Assembly (NCBI RefSeq): GCF_004217185.1
Contig: NZ_SHKL01000001.1
Location: 4,648,001-4,712,000 of the forward strand
Reading direction: 5' to 3'
Length of the DNA stretch: 64,000 nt
Origin: Pseudonocardia sediminis
GTDB lineage: Bacteria > Actinomycetota > Actinomycetes > Mycobacteriales > Pseudonocardiaceae
Part shown: one piece after another, positions 33,840-41,949 of the stretch
How the letters are laid out: every line of letters begins with the position of its first letter
Position numbering within the stretch: the stretch's first letter is position 1
Program-made: the position numbers and the translations under genes
The notes under the pieces: model-generated
What the model was told of the DNA's origin: nothing
Seen by the model: only the letters and a program-made list of their open reading frames with translations
Database searches by the model: none

Positions 33840-33858
33840 AAGACCCCCAGCCAATGTC

Positions 33859-34482
33859 CTAGTTGAAGCCGTACATGCGAGTGGAGATCTTTGAGGCGAC
33901 CACAGGCTTTCTCCCCCAGCCGGCGGCGCGAGCATCAGCTGCGGCCTCGTGGCAGATCACGGAAGTGACCGCGCAGTCGATCTTCTGCATCTGGCTTGGT
34001 TTCCCGAGGATGTAGCGGTCCGCAGACTTGGCGATCTTGCGCGCGTTACCCATATGCGTCGCGGTCACCGGGCACCCATCGTGGGAAAGCTCGCCCGTCT
34101 TCAAGTCAGCCACGAACCGAGTCAGAGCCGGGTACATGCGGCCGATCTGGTTCGTCGGCCACGGCAAGAACCGCTCCTCGCCCCACATCCGGGCCCACTG
34201 CTCGATCTCCGTCTCCCACGACGTCTCATCGTGGAAGCCAGGGTCGCAGTACGCCCGCTCGAGCGTGAACGTGTCGACGATCTCCGTCCAGGCCACCAGC
34301 ACCTGATCGCGCGGGATGCGCCCGCCCCACTCGGCGGGATCCCAGATCGTCGGGAGACGGTCAGGGCCGTAACGCGGGGTGAACTGGAAACCGGCCAGAG
34401 TCTCGAGCCGGATGACGCTGAAGTCCGAGTTCTCGCTGCCGTCGAACCCAGCGCACACCGGGGTGCTCGCATCGACAGTCAC
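33859..34482 (-). CDS. Terminase large subunit, nuclease domain (separate gene)
   Basis: A 207-residue protein with the RNase-H-like terminase nuclease motifs: CAGFDGSENSDFSVI (first Asp), AYCDPGFHDETSW (second Asp) and a late acidic region near DRYILGKPSQMQKIDCAVTS. It normally forms the C-terminal half of a roughly 560-residue TerL; here its GTG start overlaps the stop of the ATPase gene by GTGA, with no in-frame link. It cuts DNA during packaging and must act with the ATPase product. Confidence 0.8.
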   Translation of the reverse strand: MTVDASTPVCAGFDGSENSDFSVIRLETLAGFQFTPRYGPDRLPTIWDPAEWGGRIPRDQVLVAWTEIVDTFTLERAYCDPGFHDETSWETEIEQWARMWGEERFLPWPTNQIGRMYPALTRFVADLKTGELSHDGCPVTATHMGNARKIAKSADRYILGKPSQMQKIDCAVTSVICHEAAADARAAGWGRKPVVASKISTRMYGFN

Positions 34483-36527
34483 GCCGGGACCAGCTCGCGC
34501 GACCCCGCTTCAGCCGAGTCCCACAAGCCGTCAGGAAGCCAGGCTCCAGAGCCCTGCACGATACGGTTCCCGTAAAACCGCTCAGCCTGCGCCGGATCCG
34601 ACTCCATGAGCTCCGCCGCCTCGGCCTCGATCGCGTCCAGGTCCACCCACCACGAACCTTGGTAGACGTAGCGGTGGATCTGCCGGCGGTCGGCCTTGTT
34701 CTTGTACGACAGGTGCGCCGGCGGCTTCCGGTAGAAGCGGAAGATGTCCCGCGACGGCGACTCGAACGTCTTCTGCGCCGTCGAGTTCTCCGCCGGGTTC
34801 CAGCAGTTCGTCGTCTCCAGGGCGCGGCCACCCATACCAGCCAGGCCTCGCCGCTGCGTCTGGGCGACGTAGTGAAGCTTGTTGCGGTCGTTGTAGAGCT
34901 GCGTCTCGTCCTGCACCGCGTACGAGATCGGGTTACCCAGCCGGGACATCGCCGACGAAGTCACCGTTTCGACCTTGCCCTCGTTCGGGAGCCGGATGAA
35001 GTTCTCGCGGATCTTCAACAGCTCACCCAGACGACCGTTGCGGATCATCGACTGCAGCGGGCGGTACGTGTTGGCGGTCTGCTCGTCGCTGTAGGCCGTC
35101 AACTGGATCAGAGGAGTCGGCCACGGCATGCCCTTCGGCTCACCCGGCTCGTAATCCCAACCCCAACCGCAGTCGCAGCCGAACTCGGCGCAGTCATACG
35201 CCTCACCCGACTTGGCCCACCCCGCGAACAACGCCGGGCCGGCAGCTTCGAGCGCGATACCGCTCGCTGCCCAAGGCCCCTTACCGCTGTTGCCGGTCGG
35301 GATCATCTCTTTGCCAGCGAGAAACGTGTGCGAGCTTGAGTCGACGGTGATGCACTGTGTCGGGACGGCAGGCATCGGATCAATCGACACGATTCGTCGA
35401 TGCTCGTGCTGCGCGTGACTACGTCCCGGCGGCTTAAGCCGGGACTGCTTACGCGAGAGCCGAAACACCGGCATGTCCGACCGCGCTGCGAAACCGATGC
35501 GCCACTTCGGGCCGGTCACTCGGCCGTCCAGCTTAGCTTCGCCCTCATAGCAGACGGGACGAATCCCGAGCGACCTGATCAGCTCTAGAGCGCCGTCACG
35601 TAACGCCGGAAGCGTCGTCGTGAACTCGCACCTGCCACGCTCATCGCAGTACCCGTCGGTGTCCATGAGCCCTTGCAGCAACGACCAGCGCTGCTTCTCC
35701 GAGGCTCGCAAGTAGCTCGACGGGATGTGCTTGTTGCCGAGAAGGCCCGCTTGACGCAGATCGCCGTACAGCCCGATCGTCTGACGTCGCTTCTCGACCC
35801 TCGTCCGGCGAACCTCGTACCCAGCTAGCTCGACCTCATCGAAGACACCGTCGTCGATGCCAGTGATCCGGCCATCACCGCTGTGGCCATCCCCCAGCCA
35901 TGCCCCAAGTACGTACGGGTCAATCGGGAGGTCCGCGTTAGAAAGCTGAAGCGGCGACGCATTCCGAACTCGGAACCGTCGCGCGCCGTGCGAGTCGACC
36001 AAGCCGGCGTCGAGCATCTGCTGAGTCGAGACCCGTTCGGTTACATACGTGCCTGACGGGGTCCGCCGGTCCACGACCCAACTGTGATCGCCGCAAGCGA
36101 TCAACTCTGCGCCGTCGGAGAAGAGGACCCGGAACGTCTGCACATCCCAAACGGGCGACTTCGAGACGACGCGCGTGGGGTCACCATCGCGATCGAACAC
36201 GGCGTCGCCGACGGCGAGGTCGCCCATGGTCGTCCACCCCGTAGGGGTAGCGATGAGCGTATCGAGCGCCAACGCTTTCTGGGGCGCCACGATCTGAGAG
36301 CGGCGGTAGAAGAACGCGGGCGCCAGCACCGGGTTCTCTGGCACCCAGACGGCGTCCTCACGTACCCGGTAGTGGTTGTAGGTGCACCACGCCTGCCAGT
36401 CCGCCATGACGTACGGCTCGCCCTTGTGGAAACCGTCCGGGACGACACAGTGATGCTCGATCCAGTGCTCCGCCAACGGCCCCAGTGTCGGGAAGTCGAC
36501 GACGTACTCGTCAGCCTGCGTCGTCAC
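34479..36527 (-). CDS. Terminase large subunit, ATPase domain, interrupted by an intein
   Basis: A 682-codon gene. The extein (353 residues after splicing) begins MTTQADEYVVDFPTLGPL and contains the Walker A loop VAPQK|SGKGPW, split by an intein at residue 84/85, and a Walker B-like AVQDETQ near the middle. The C-terminus ends at SRELVPA, with the nuclease domain in the next gene. The ATPase powers DNA packaging. GTG start at 36527 overlaps the small subunit gene by 17 nt. Confidence 0.85.
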   Translation of the reverse strand: MTTQADEYVVDFPTLGPLAEHWIEHHCVVPDGFHKGEPYVMADWQAWCTYNHYRVREDAVWVPENPVLAPAFFYRRSQIVAPQKALALDTLIATPTGWTTMGDLAVGDAVFDRDGDPTRVVSKSPVWDVQTFRVLFSDGAELIACGDHSWVVDRRTPSGTYVTERVSTQQMLDAGLVDSHGARRFRVRNASPLQLSNADLPIDPYVLGAWLGDGHSGDGRITGIDDGVFDEVELAGYEVRRTRVEKRRQTIGLYGDLRQAGLLGNKHIPSSYLRASEKQRWSLLQGLMDTDGYCDERGRCEFTTTLPALRDGALELIRSLGIRPVCYEGEAKLDGRVTGPKWRIGFAARSDMPVFRLSRKQSRLKPPGRSHAQHEHRRIVSIDPMPAVPTQCITVDSSSHTFLAGKEMIPTGNSGKGPWAASGIALEAAGPALFAGWAKSGEAYDCAEFGCDCGWGWDYEPGEPKGMPWPTPLIQLTAYSDEQTANTYRPLQSMIRNGRLGELLKIRENFIRLPNEGKVETVTSSAMSRLGNPISYAVQDETQLYNDRNKLHYVAQTQRRGLAGMGGRALETTNCWNPAENSTAQKTFESPSRDIFRFYRKPPAHLSYKNKADRRQIHRYVYQGSWWVDLDAIEAEAAELMESDPAQAERFYGNRIVQGSGAWLPDGLWDSAEAGSRELVPA
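35289..36275 (-). other. Class 3 intein with LAGLIDADG homing endonuclease domain
   Basis: Residues 85-413 (329 aa) of the terminase ATPase. The N-terminal residue is Ala (ALALDTLIATPTGWTTMGDL), not Cys/Ser, and the WCT triad of class 3 inteins is present: Trp150 in GDHSW (block B), Cys392 in TQCITVD (block F) and Thr411 in IPTGN (block G); Asn413 and extein Ser414 are the C-terminal splice residues. Two LAGLIDADG-like motifs (VLGAWLGDGHSG, LLQGLMDTDGYC) indicate a DOD endonuclease. Confidence 0.85.
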
Positions 36528-36975
36528 CGTTCACGACCTTGAACCGCGACCGGGGGCGAGCAGTGGCAGTGGGCTTCTTCGCGGTCGCACGCTTCTCGCT
36601 GACCACATCCGCCGCGACCTTCCAGCCGTTCTCCTTGAGCCCAGCCGGCGTCAGGCCGATCTGGTCGGCGAAACGCACCACGACGTTGCCGAGAGCCGCC
36701 GAGGCGTCGCTGGCTTCCATCCGAACAGACCAGCGAACCCACATCGCCACGGTGCGCTGACGCCACGGCTCGGCAGCCCACGCGGCAGCCTGAGGAGTCC
36801 GCCACGCCTGCTCCCACACCTCACGCTCGCGGTCGGCGAGGTCCGGCAGCGGGAAGTCAGGAGTCTCGCCTGTGAAGCCTTCAGCGGGAAGAGCAGTCAA
36901 AGACAGGCCGCGGCGATCAGAGCGCCCGGAGGTTGGGTCGGGCTGCGGGCCGGATCTATTACGCGCGCCTCCCAT
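36511..36975 (-). CDS. Terminase small subunit
   Basis: A 154-residue protein, immediately upstream of the large subunit. A disordered N-terminus is followed by a helical domain (DREREVWEQAWRTPQAAAW, RTVAMWVRWSVRMEASDASA, DQIGLTPAGLKENGWKVA) typical of P27-type small terminases, and a basic C-terminus. ATG is preceded by GGAGGTGAATCT. It recognises the packaging site in known systems. Confidence 0.75.
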   Translation of the reverse strand: MGGARNRSGPQPDPTSGRSDRRGLSLTALPAEGFTGETPDFPLPDLADREREVWEQAWRTPQAAAWAAEPWRQRTVAMWVRWSVRMEASDASAALGNVVVRFADQIGLTPAGLKENGWKVAADVVSEKRATAKKPTATARPRSRFKVVNGDDAG

Positions 36976-36989
36976 AGATTCACCTCCGT

Positions 36990-38024
36990 CTAGCCGATCA
37001 AGCTTAGTTGTTCACCGCCGCCCCGATCGGACTTGAGGCAGTTGCAACTGAAACACGCTGTTCGCAAGTTGGCCATGGTATGACTACCGCCGCGGGCCAG
37101 CGGGATGACGTGATCCAGTGTCGGCGCACGGGGATGCGGAACCGCCTTGTCGATTGCTACTTTTCTTCGACATAGATGGCAGCGGTATTGGTCTCTCTTG
37201 TAGATCCTGCGCCGCCAGATCGGTTCGCACTCGCTGCGATGTTTGCGTAACCGACGGCGCCCGTTGCCCGCGCGCCTACTACACCGCCGTGAGCAGTACC
37301 ACGTATCCGCTCCCTGGATCGTCCGGTCCCACAGGAATCGATCCCCGCACTCACGGCATTCACTGTCAACGAACCGAACCCGGTGCCGCCGACGTGACTC
37401 ATGGGTGACTGGCACAGGGGTGCTGCGGATTGGGTGTCCATCCGGAACAGCACTTGACGGCCACTGACCCGTGAATATGAGTGTTCGGCACGGTCCTGAG
37501 CGGCAGGTAACCCGAGCGCCTTCGCGAAGACTCTGCCGTCGTCGTTCAACTAGTTGGCCGCAGGCCTCGCACTGCCGCTTGACCCGCAAGCCCGGGTCGA
37601 CGTACCCCCGCGTTTTGGCATTCTCGTGCCAGAACCGCTTGCCGTGATCCTCGCAGCAGCACAGTTGCGTATGACGGCGCGGGCGGAACAGGAGGCTACA
37701 TGTACCTAGTGCACATGGTCGGTCTGGCAACGGTTCGGCGAACCGCACCCCGGCGTGGACTTGCGAGCAGAACAGGCTGCAAAACTTAGTGTTACCACGA
37801 CGGCCAGCGATGCTAGATCCGCATTGCACGCATAAACGCTGGGCGTCGCAGTTATCGCAATACAGCGGTGGCGTTCCGGCCGGTGCTGGCACGAGGTGGC
37901 CGCACCGAGCCTGGCGAGCCTGCTTTGGCCACGATTGCCCCGGAGAGCAGGACTCGCAAGCCATCCGCTGTCGGCCAGGATGGCTCGGCACTTCGTGACC
38001 GCAACGTGCTACGCGCGTTTTCAA
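36990..38024 (-). CDS. HNH endonuclease with multiple zinc fingers
   Basis: A 344-residue protein. Many CxxC pairs (CGHEV, CESC, CDNC, CVQCGS, CEACGQ, CRECGD, CSRRCS) fill the first 260 residues, followed by an HNH domain (YKRDQYRCHLCRRKV, PTLDHVIPLARGGSHTMANL, CFSCNCLKSDRGGG). TTG start with GGGAG upstream. It lies between the packaging HNH gene and the terminase genes and resembles the endonuclease at 25646, so it is probably a mobile element relative. Confidence 0.8.
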   Translation of the reverse strand: MKTRVARCGHEVPSHPGRQRMACESCSPGQSWPKQARQARCGHLVPAPAGTPPLYCDNCDAQRLCVQCGSSIAGRRGNTKFCSLFCSQVHAGVRFAEPLPDRPCALGTCSLLFRPRRHTQLCCCEDHGKRFWHENAKTRGYVDPGLRVKRQCEACGQLVERRRQSLREGARVTCRSGPCRTLIFTGQWPSSAVPDGHPIRSTPVPVTHESRRRHRVRFVDSECRECGDRFLWDRTIQGADTWYCSRRCSRRAGNGRRRLRKHRSECEPIWRRRIYKRDQYRCHLCRRKVAIDKAVPHPRAPTLDHVIPLARGGSHTMANLRTACFSCNCLKSDRGGGEQLSLIG

Positions 38025-38048
38025 TTTGTCACTGCTCCCATGAGATGC

Positions 38049-38082
38049 GACAGGCCCGGAGCATGGGAACTCCGGGCCTGTC
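38049..38082. terminator. Perfect 13-bp hairpin upstream of HNH gene
   Basis: GACAGGCCCGGAG (38049-38061) pairs perfectly with CTCCGGGCCTGTC (38070-38082), loop of 8 nt. No T-run on either strand. It is the strongest of a series of hairpins in this intergenic region. Confidence 0.6.
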
Positions 38083-38479
38083 TAGCCCTCCGGGATCAGC
38101 GGAGGGGTGTGTCTACCTGCGGGCCGGAAGTGGCGGCAGGTGGAAGATCGCGAAGGGTGAACCCTGCGCGCCTAGGGCGGCTCTCCCCGCCGGTGACTGG
38201 CAGGTCAGGCGCCCCTTGGGTCCCCCGCCAGGGTACCCTAAGAACCGCTGGTCAGACCCTTGATCGTTGATCACATGCTGCGTTTCCGCAGGTCAGAAGC
38301 GTGCCGGTTGCGGTCACTCGCAGTGACGGGCTGGCGGGCAAGAGCGGAGGCCGCCGGCCGATTCGGAGGTTGGCCTCAAGCCCGCTCGGCGAGCTCAACC
38401 ACTACGCAGCGGCCGGCACGTACGTGCGACAAAGGCCATCCATCGACGCGAAGCCATCGGGTTCGGCTCACGCTTCGGG
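38083..38479. other. Structured intergenic region, possible packaging site or RNA
   Basis: A gap of about 400 bp with no credible gene on either strand. Inverted repeats follow each other: 38086-38106, 38113-38143, 38154-38165, 38176-38191, the palindrome AGGGTACCCT at 38230-38239 and GTCACT/AGTGAC at 38313-38327. It lies between two HNH genes just upstream of terS, where cohesive-end sites of many actinophages lie. No tRNA-like cloverleaf was found. Confidence 0.5.
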
Positions 38480-38863
38480 TCACGCGTACTGCTCGCGGTC
38501 GTTCCATCCGCCTCGCTGAGCCGGCTCGGCTGCTGTCGCTTTGCCGTGGTGCACATGGCACAAGCCTCGACCCGCATCAGGGTCATTAGCATCAAGGCCT
38601 TGAGCAACGAGGTCACGTCTACTCAATGGCCAATGGTCGGCCACTGTGCTCGGCTCGATGCAACCCTCAGGCCATTGGCATGTCGGATGCTTGGCCAAGA
38701 CGCCTGGCCTGAACCGTGTGCGGTGCTCGTGGTCGTAGCCTCGCTGGGCTGGCGTGCCTCGGGCCTGGTCCGCTGTGCGCCTGCAGGCTGGGCACTTACC
38801 GCCGAGAGAATGGAGATCGGGGCAACCTGGAGTGGAGCACACACGGATGCGTGGTCTAGGCAT
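38480..38863 (-). CDS. HNH endonuclease (terminase-associated)
   Basis: A 127-residue protein with CSTPGCPDLHSLGGKCPACR, RGYDHEHRTRFRPGVLAKHP, CQWPEGCIEPSTVADHWPLS and a final GRGLCHVHHGKATA. This is the short HNH type encoded next to terminases, where it can take part in DNA packaging (HK97 gp74-like). Start ATG at 38863 taken because homologous proteins begin MPRPR-like; an upstream in-frame TTG gives a less convincing N-terminus. Confidence 0.75.
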   Translation of the reverse strand: MPRPRIRVCSTPGCPDLHSLGGKCPACRRTADQARGTPAQRGYDHEHRTRFRPGVLAKHPTCQWPEGCIEPSTVADHWPLSRRDLVAQGLDANDPDAGRGLCHVHHGKATAAEPAQRGGWNDREQYA

Positions 38864-38886
38864 CGTGGCTCGGCTGCTGTGCGAGT

Positions 38887-39196
38887 AGCACTTCGGCAGG
38901 GGGACGGTGGAAGTGCTGGATCCTGCCCGGTAGCACTTCAACCGGAACGCGCGGCGTCACCGCTTACGCCCTCGTGCTGCCCTGGTCCTGGCTGCCTTGC
39001 GGGCGCTAGCACTTCGCTTGGCGTGCGTGGTTCCGCTGTTCGCGATGGCCGCGGCCTTGGACTTCGAAGCACCTTGCCTGCGCAGGGCATCGTAGACATT
39101 CCTGCGTCCGGGCGCGATGTAGCCCTTGCGGTTCCCGCCTCGCTTGCCGCTGCCCTTGCGAGCCATGGCGTCTTACCTCCGAGGTGACAGCACTTC
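38887..39196. repeat. Five copies of the octamer AGCACTTC/GAAGTGCT
   Basis: AGCACTTC occurs at 38887, 38932, 39008 and 39189 on the plus strand and inverted (GAAGTGCT) at 38910. In four cases the element reads GAAGTGCT(A/G) on the leftward strand. Some copies fall in or next to gene starts. The density within 310 bp is far above chance for an 8-mer. Confidence 0.45.
38957..39166 (-). CDS. Small basic protein with helix-hairpin motif
   Basis: A 69-residue, very Arg/Lys-rich protein. The core NVYDALRRQGASKSKAAAIAN is a recurrent motif of small phage basic proteins (YxALRRxGxSKxxAAxIAN) and the flanks are Lys/Arg/Ser/Ala-rich. Nucleic-acid binding is likely from composition. ATG preceded by GGAGGTAAG. 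Confidence 0.55.
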   Translation of the reverse strand: MARKGSGKRGGNRKGYIAPGRRNVYDALRRQGASKSKAAAIANSGTTHAKRSASARKAARTRAARGRKR

Positions 39197-39204
39197 GGGT
39201 TGCG

Positions 39205-39333
39205 CTACTTCTTACGACGGCTCTTTCGGCCCCCTGCGGCGCTGCCCCGCGCAGCCTCCGGCGTACCAGCCTTGGCGCCGCTCTTCTTGCCGAGCGACTT
39301 CGGTCGGCCTCCGCTGGTCTTCTTCGCTGGCAT
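39205..39333 (-). CDS. Tiny basic Lys/Arg/Ser protein
   Basis: A 42-residue protein (MPAKKTSGGRPKSLGKKSGA... ending GGRKSRRKK) between two other small genes. Its composition is histone-tail-like, with the SPKK/GRPK-type patterns seen in DNA-condensing peptides. It overlaps nothing and is preceded by CAGGAGTAGCC. Function is unknown, possibly DNA binding. Confidence 0.5.
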   Translation of the reverse strand: MPAKKTSGGRPKSLGKKSGAKAGTPEAARGSAAGGRKSRRKK

Positions 39334-39335
39334 GG

Positions 39336-39653
39336 CTACTCCTGGGGCAAGTCGAGGTGCTGCAGGTCTATTGGTTCGACAGGCGGTGCCTCAGGGTTGC
39401 CGCGCTGCTCGATGAGGATGCGGTGGGCGAACATCGTGACGGTGACCTTGACGAGGTCAGCCTGGTCGTCGCGGTATCCGTCGGCCTGGTTGAACTCCAT
39501 GGCGTGGACGCGGATGGTCTCGCCTTTGGGGCACAGGATCGGGGTGCCGTTGATGCGGAGCTCGTTGGCTTTCAGTACGCCCGTAGCACCGCTACCCGAC
39601 TGGGCTGGCGTGTACTCGAGGATCTCGATGTGGGCCGGCTGAGGCCGCGGCAT
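39336..39653 (-). CDS. Hypothetical protein
   Basis: A 105-residue protein with an ATG that overlaps the preceding TGA (TGATG). It looks like a single beta-rich domain (HIEILEYTPAQSGSGATGVL, ELRINGTPILCPKGETIRVH, DLVKVTVTMFAHRILIEQRG). Proteins of this kind are encoded in many actinophages with no known role. No family named with confidence. Confidence 0.5.
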   Translation of the reverse strand: MPRPQPAHIEILEYTPAQSGSGATGVLKANELRINGTPILCPKGETIRVHAMEFNQADGYRDDQADLVKVTVTMFAHRILIEQRGNPEAPPVEPIDLQHLDLPQE

Positions 39654-39823
39654 CAATCTTCCTCGTGGTCTTCAACAGGCGGGATCCCGGCGTCCAGGAA
39701 CTGCGGGTACAGGCTCGACCTGCGCACCACGCACTCGCCCGGCTTCACTGTCGCTGGCACACGCTCGCGCGGCTCGCAGCCGTCCAGGCGCTCGTGCACC
39801 GCTCGGAGCCAGTCGTTCGCCAT
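39653..39823 (-). CDS. Small hypothetical protein
   Basis: A 56-residue protein (MANDWLRAVHERLDGCEPRE ... PVEDHEED). It starts with an amphipathic helix and ends acidic. The stop overlaps the next start by TGATG. Function unknown. Confidence 0.5.
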   Translation of the reverse strand: MANDWLRAVHERLDGCEPRERVPATVKPGECVVRRSSLYPQFLDAGIPPVEDHEED

Positions 39824-39900
39824 CGGGTGCCTCCACTGTCGGAACCTGCAGGGCCCGAGATGTCGCTGGGGAGCGGAGACCTAGGGGCCGAGCAGGTGGG

Positions 39901-40134
39901 TCAGGAGGTGGTGCGGGACAAGAAAAAGCGCCGGTCCAAGAGCGCCTCGATATCGTCGTTGATGCGCGTACGACCGGCGGGACTGAGGGAGTCGACCTTG
40001 CGTCGCTTACACAGGACGCGAAGGTGCTCATCCACGGAAGGGATGTCTGGACAGGAGAAGGCCTCGCGGTGCGGGGCCGACCTGACGAGGACCGCTTCCC
40101 TGGCTTGCTGCTGAGCTCGCGTGAGTGGCGGCAT
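39901..40134 (-). CDS. Hypothetical helical protein
   Basis: A 77-residue protein, ATG at 40134 with GGGGGTGA upstream. The open frame extends to 40251 without a ribosome site. Mostly helical (LTRAQQQAREAVLVRSAPHR, PSVDEHLRVLCKRRKVDSLS, TRINDDIEALLDRRFFLS). Not recognised. Confidence 0.5.
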   Translation of the reverse strand: MPPLTRAQQQAREAVLVRSAPHREAFSCPDIPSVDEHLRVLCKRRKVDSLSPAGRTRINDDIEALLDRRFFLSRTTS

Positions 40135-40270
40135 CGTCACCCCCGGTAGCGGTGGTGCCAGGATTCCCCGGGCTGAGACCGACGACTCGTGACAGTCCGT
40201 GCCCGATAAGAACGATCGCGCGCTCTGAGCGGCTTCGGAAGAAGTGGACATAAGAATGCCCGGGTTCCAT

Positions 40271-40283
40271 GTTCTCTGAGAAC
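40271..40283. promoter_or_regulatory. Palindrome GTTCTCTGAGAAC, operator candidate
   Basis: A perfect 6-bp-arm palindrome in the intergenic region between the genes ending at 40308 and starting at 40134. On the leftward strand TTGACC (40297-40292) lies just upstream and could be a -35. A repressor site is suggested by symmetry only. Confidence 0.4.
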
Positions 40284-40307
40284 GGGCGCATGGTCAAGTC
40301 GCGCTCG

Positions 40308-40670
40308 TTAACTGGCACGTTGGGCGCGGGTGCGGCGCAGTTCGGCGTTGTAGTCCAGCGCGGCTCGGAGCTCGACCCGGAGACGGCCATCTTTCCCGAC
40401 GTCGCCGTCGATCTTGTCTCTGTAGACCCACATGTAAACGGCTCGCACTGAGACCCCGGTGTGTTCGGCTGCGATGTCGACGGTCACCCAGTCGTCGAGT
40501 TCTTCGACGCCGCGGACTGGGCGGAGCCACGTCTGGCCGTAGCGGTCGACGAGCTGCCCGTCCAGTTCGGCGCAGGCCTCTGGTGCGTACTCGGCGAGAA
40601 GGTCCCGGTACCAGCGCGCGCAGCGTTGCGCCCGGTCGGTGCGGGTGTCTCCGGGCCACGGCCAGGTCAT
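40308..40670 (-). CDS. Helix-turn-helix DNA-binding protein (MerR/excise-like wHTH)
   Basis: A 120-residue protein starting at an ATG overlapping the preceding stop (ATGA). The N-terminal 60 residues are helical (ARWYRDLLAEYAPEACAELD). The second half is a winged HTH: VEELDDWVTVDIAAEHTGVSV, RAVYMWVYRDKIDGDVGKDG, RLRVELRAALDY. The WVTV..AAEHTGVSVRAVYMWVY motif is common in actinophage DNA-binding proteins of the excisionase/MerR-like type. Regulatory role inferred. Confidence 0.6.
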   Translation of the reverse strand: MTWPWPGDTRTDRAQRCARWYRDLLAEYAPEACAELDGQLVDRYGQTWLRPVRGVEELDDWVTVDIAAEHTGVSVRAVYMWVYRDKIDGDVGKDGRLRVELRAALDYNAELRRTRAQRAS

Positions 40671-41827
40671 GCCGCTCCTCGCCGGACGGGGGCCGAGTGG
40701 TCGCACACGGTTCGGTCTCGGAGCCGTCCGATCTTGTCGCACTGGTTGCATGCTTTGATCCGCCTGTTCTCGTCGGAGGCGAGGATGTCGGTGAGGCGCT
40801 TGTAGTCCTCTTCGGCCCACCGTTCGTGGCAGGTCTCGCATTCGACGTGGTCTTTGCCGTTGGGTCGGACAAGGGTGAGGCGCCCGCATCTGGGGTTGGG
40901 GCAGGGCGCGGGAAGTTTGTGCACGAGCTCGCCGCGGCCGGCGAGGATGCGGGTGCGGTCGTGGAGGTCGAGCATCCGTAGGGCTGCGTCGAGGCCGTCT
41001 TGCGCCCAGTAGGTGTATTCGTGCCAGCCGGTGGCGCCGGTGCTGAGGACGTCTCCGCCTTCGGGGTCTGGTCGCCAGACGCGGACTCGTTCGCCGCCTC
41101 GGTAGACGTCGCGGTCGATGGCGGGGAGCTGGGTAAGGGTGTCGGTGGTGTTGGTGAGGACGGACACGGCTCGTTCGACTCGGATGCGGGCGCGGGACGT
41201 CCAGGCGGCTTCGATGTCCCAGTCCTGGCCTAGTGCTTCGGCTACCTGCTCGGCCCAGAGGGTGGTTTCGACGTCGATGTCGCGCATGAGGGCTTCGACG
41301 GATAGCCTGATGGGGACGGGGAGGTCTCGGGATGAGGAGACGACTTCGCCTGTGGTGTCTCCGCCGGCGGCTATGAGGGTGGCGAGTTCGCGCCAGTCGG
41401 CTGCGAGGTGCGGGATTTCGTTGCGGACGGTCTGGGTGCAGATGGTGCACAGGCCGCGGTCGGTGTTGATGGGGACGCCGACGTAGACGAGGTGGCCCTT
41501 GGCTTTGATTGGGCGCCCGTCGGGGCCTTGGACTCGTTGCCGGTCTCCGCAGCGTCGGTCGCGTGCGCAGCGTCGGGTGCGGTCAATCTCCGGAGGTTCG
41601 TCCTCTGTGGTGTCAGGCTGCGCGTGTAGCGCGTTGGCTGTGGCCGTGCGGGTGGATGCTGCTCTGGCGACAGCGGCGATCTGGCCGGCCACAGCGCCAC
41701 GACTCGAGCTGCCTCGGCGGTCGAGCTCGGCGTGGAGTGAGCCGCAGCCGCCGTCCTGGTCGCAGTCGGCCATGCTGCCCCTCCCGTGGCAACGGCAAGG
41801 GCATGTGAGGGCGTACGGGTCTGACAT
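40667..41827 (-). CDS. Hypothetical Cys-rich protein with C-terminal zinc ribbon
   Basis: A 386-residue protein. Cysteine pairs at the N-terminus (CPCRCHG, CDQDGGCG), CARDRRCG near residue 90, CTICTQ in the middle, and a C-terminal zinc ribbon (CPNPRCGRLTLVRPNGKDHV, CETCHERW) followed by an HTH-like tail (YKRLTDILASDENRRIKACN). Proteins of this layout occur in many actinophages. No enzymatic motif is seen. Confidence 0.55.
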   Translation of the reverse strand: MSDPYALTCPCRCHGRGSMADCDQDGGCGSLHAELDRRGSSSRGAVAGQIAAVARAASTRTATANALHAQPDTTEDEPPEIDRTRRCARDRRCGDRQRVQGPDGRPIKAKGHLVYVGVPINTDRGLCTICTQTVRNEIPHLAADWRELATLIAAGGDTTGEVVSSSRDLPVPIRLSVEALMRDIDVETTLWAEQVAEALGQDWDIEAAWTSRARIRVERAVSVLTNTTDTLTQLPAIDRDVYRGGERVRVWRPDPEGGDVLSTGATGWHEYTYWAQDGLDAALRMLDLHDRTRILAGRGELVHKLPAPCPNPRCGRLTLVRPNGKDHVECETCHERWAEEDYKRLTDILASDENRRIKACNQCDKIGRLRDRTVCDHSAPVRRGAA

Positions 41828-41949
41828 GGCGCGGCCTCCGTGATCTACAGTCTCGGATCAGCCTCGGTCTCGTCCCCGTGGTCGTCTGTTAGATCGGCGC
41901 GGCTCCACCTCTCGCTCCCCAGCACAGGGGCGGGGCCGCGTCGTCGGGC

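Noticed and set aside
38083-38479. tRNA or tmRNA in the structured gap
   Set aside because: No cloverleaf, T-loop consensus (GGTTCGANTCC) or anticodon arm could be assembled on either strand.
41828-41949. Small ORFs between 41827 and 41950
   Set aside because: Candidates of 16-26 codons lack consistent ribosome sites and stop overlaps; nothing supports them over chance.
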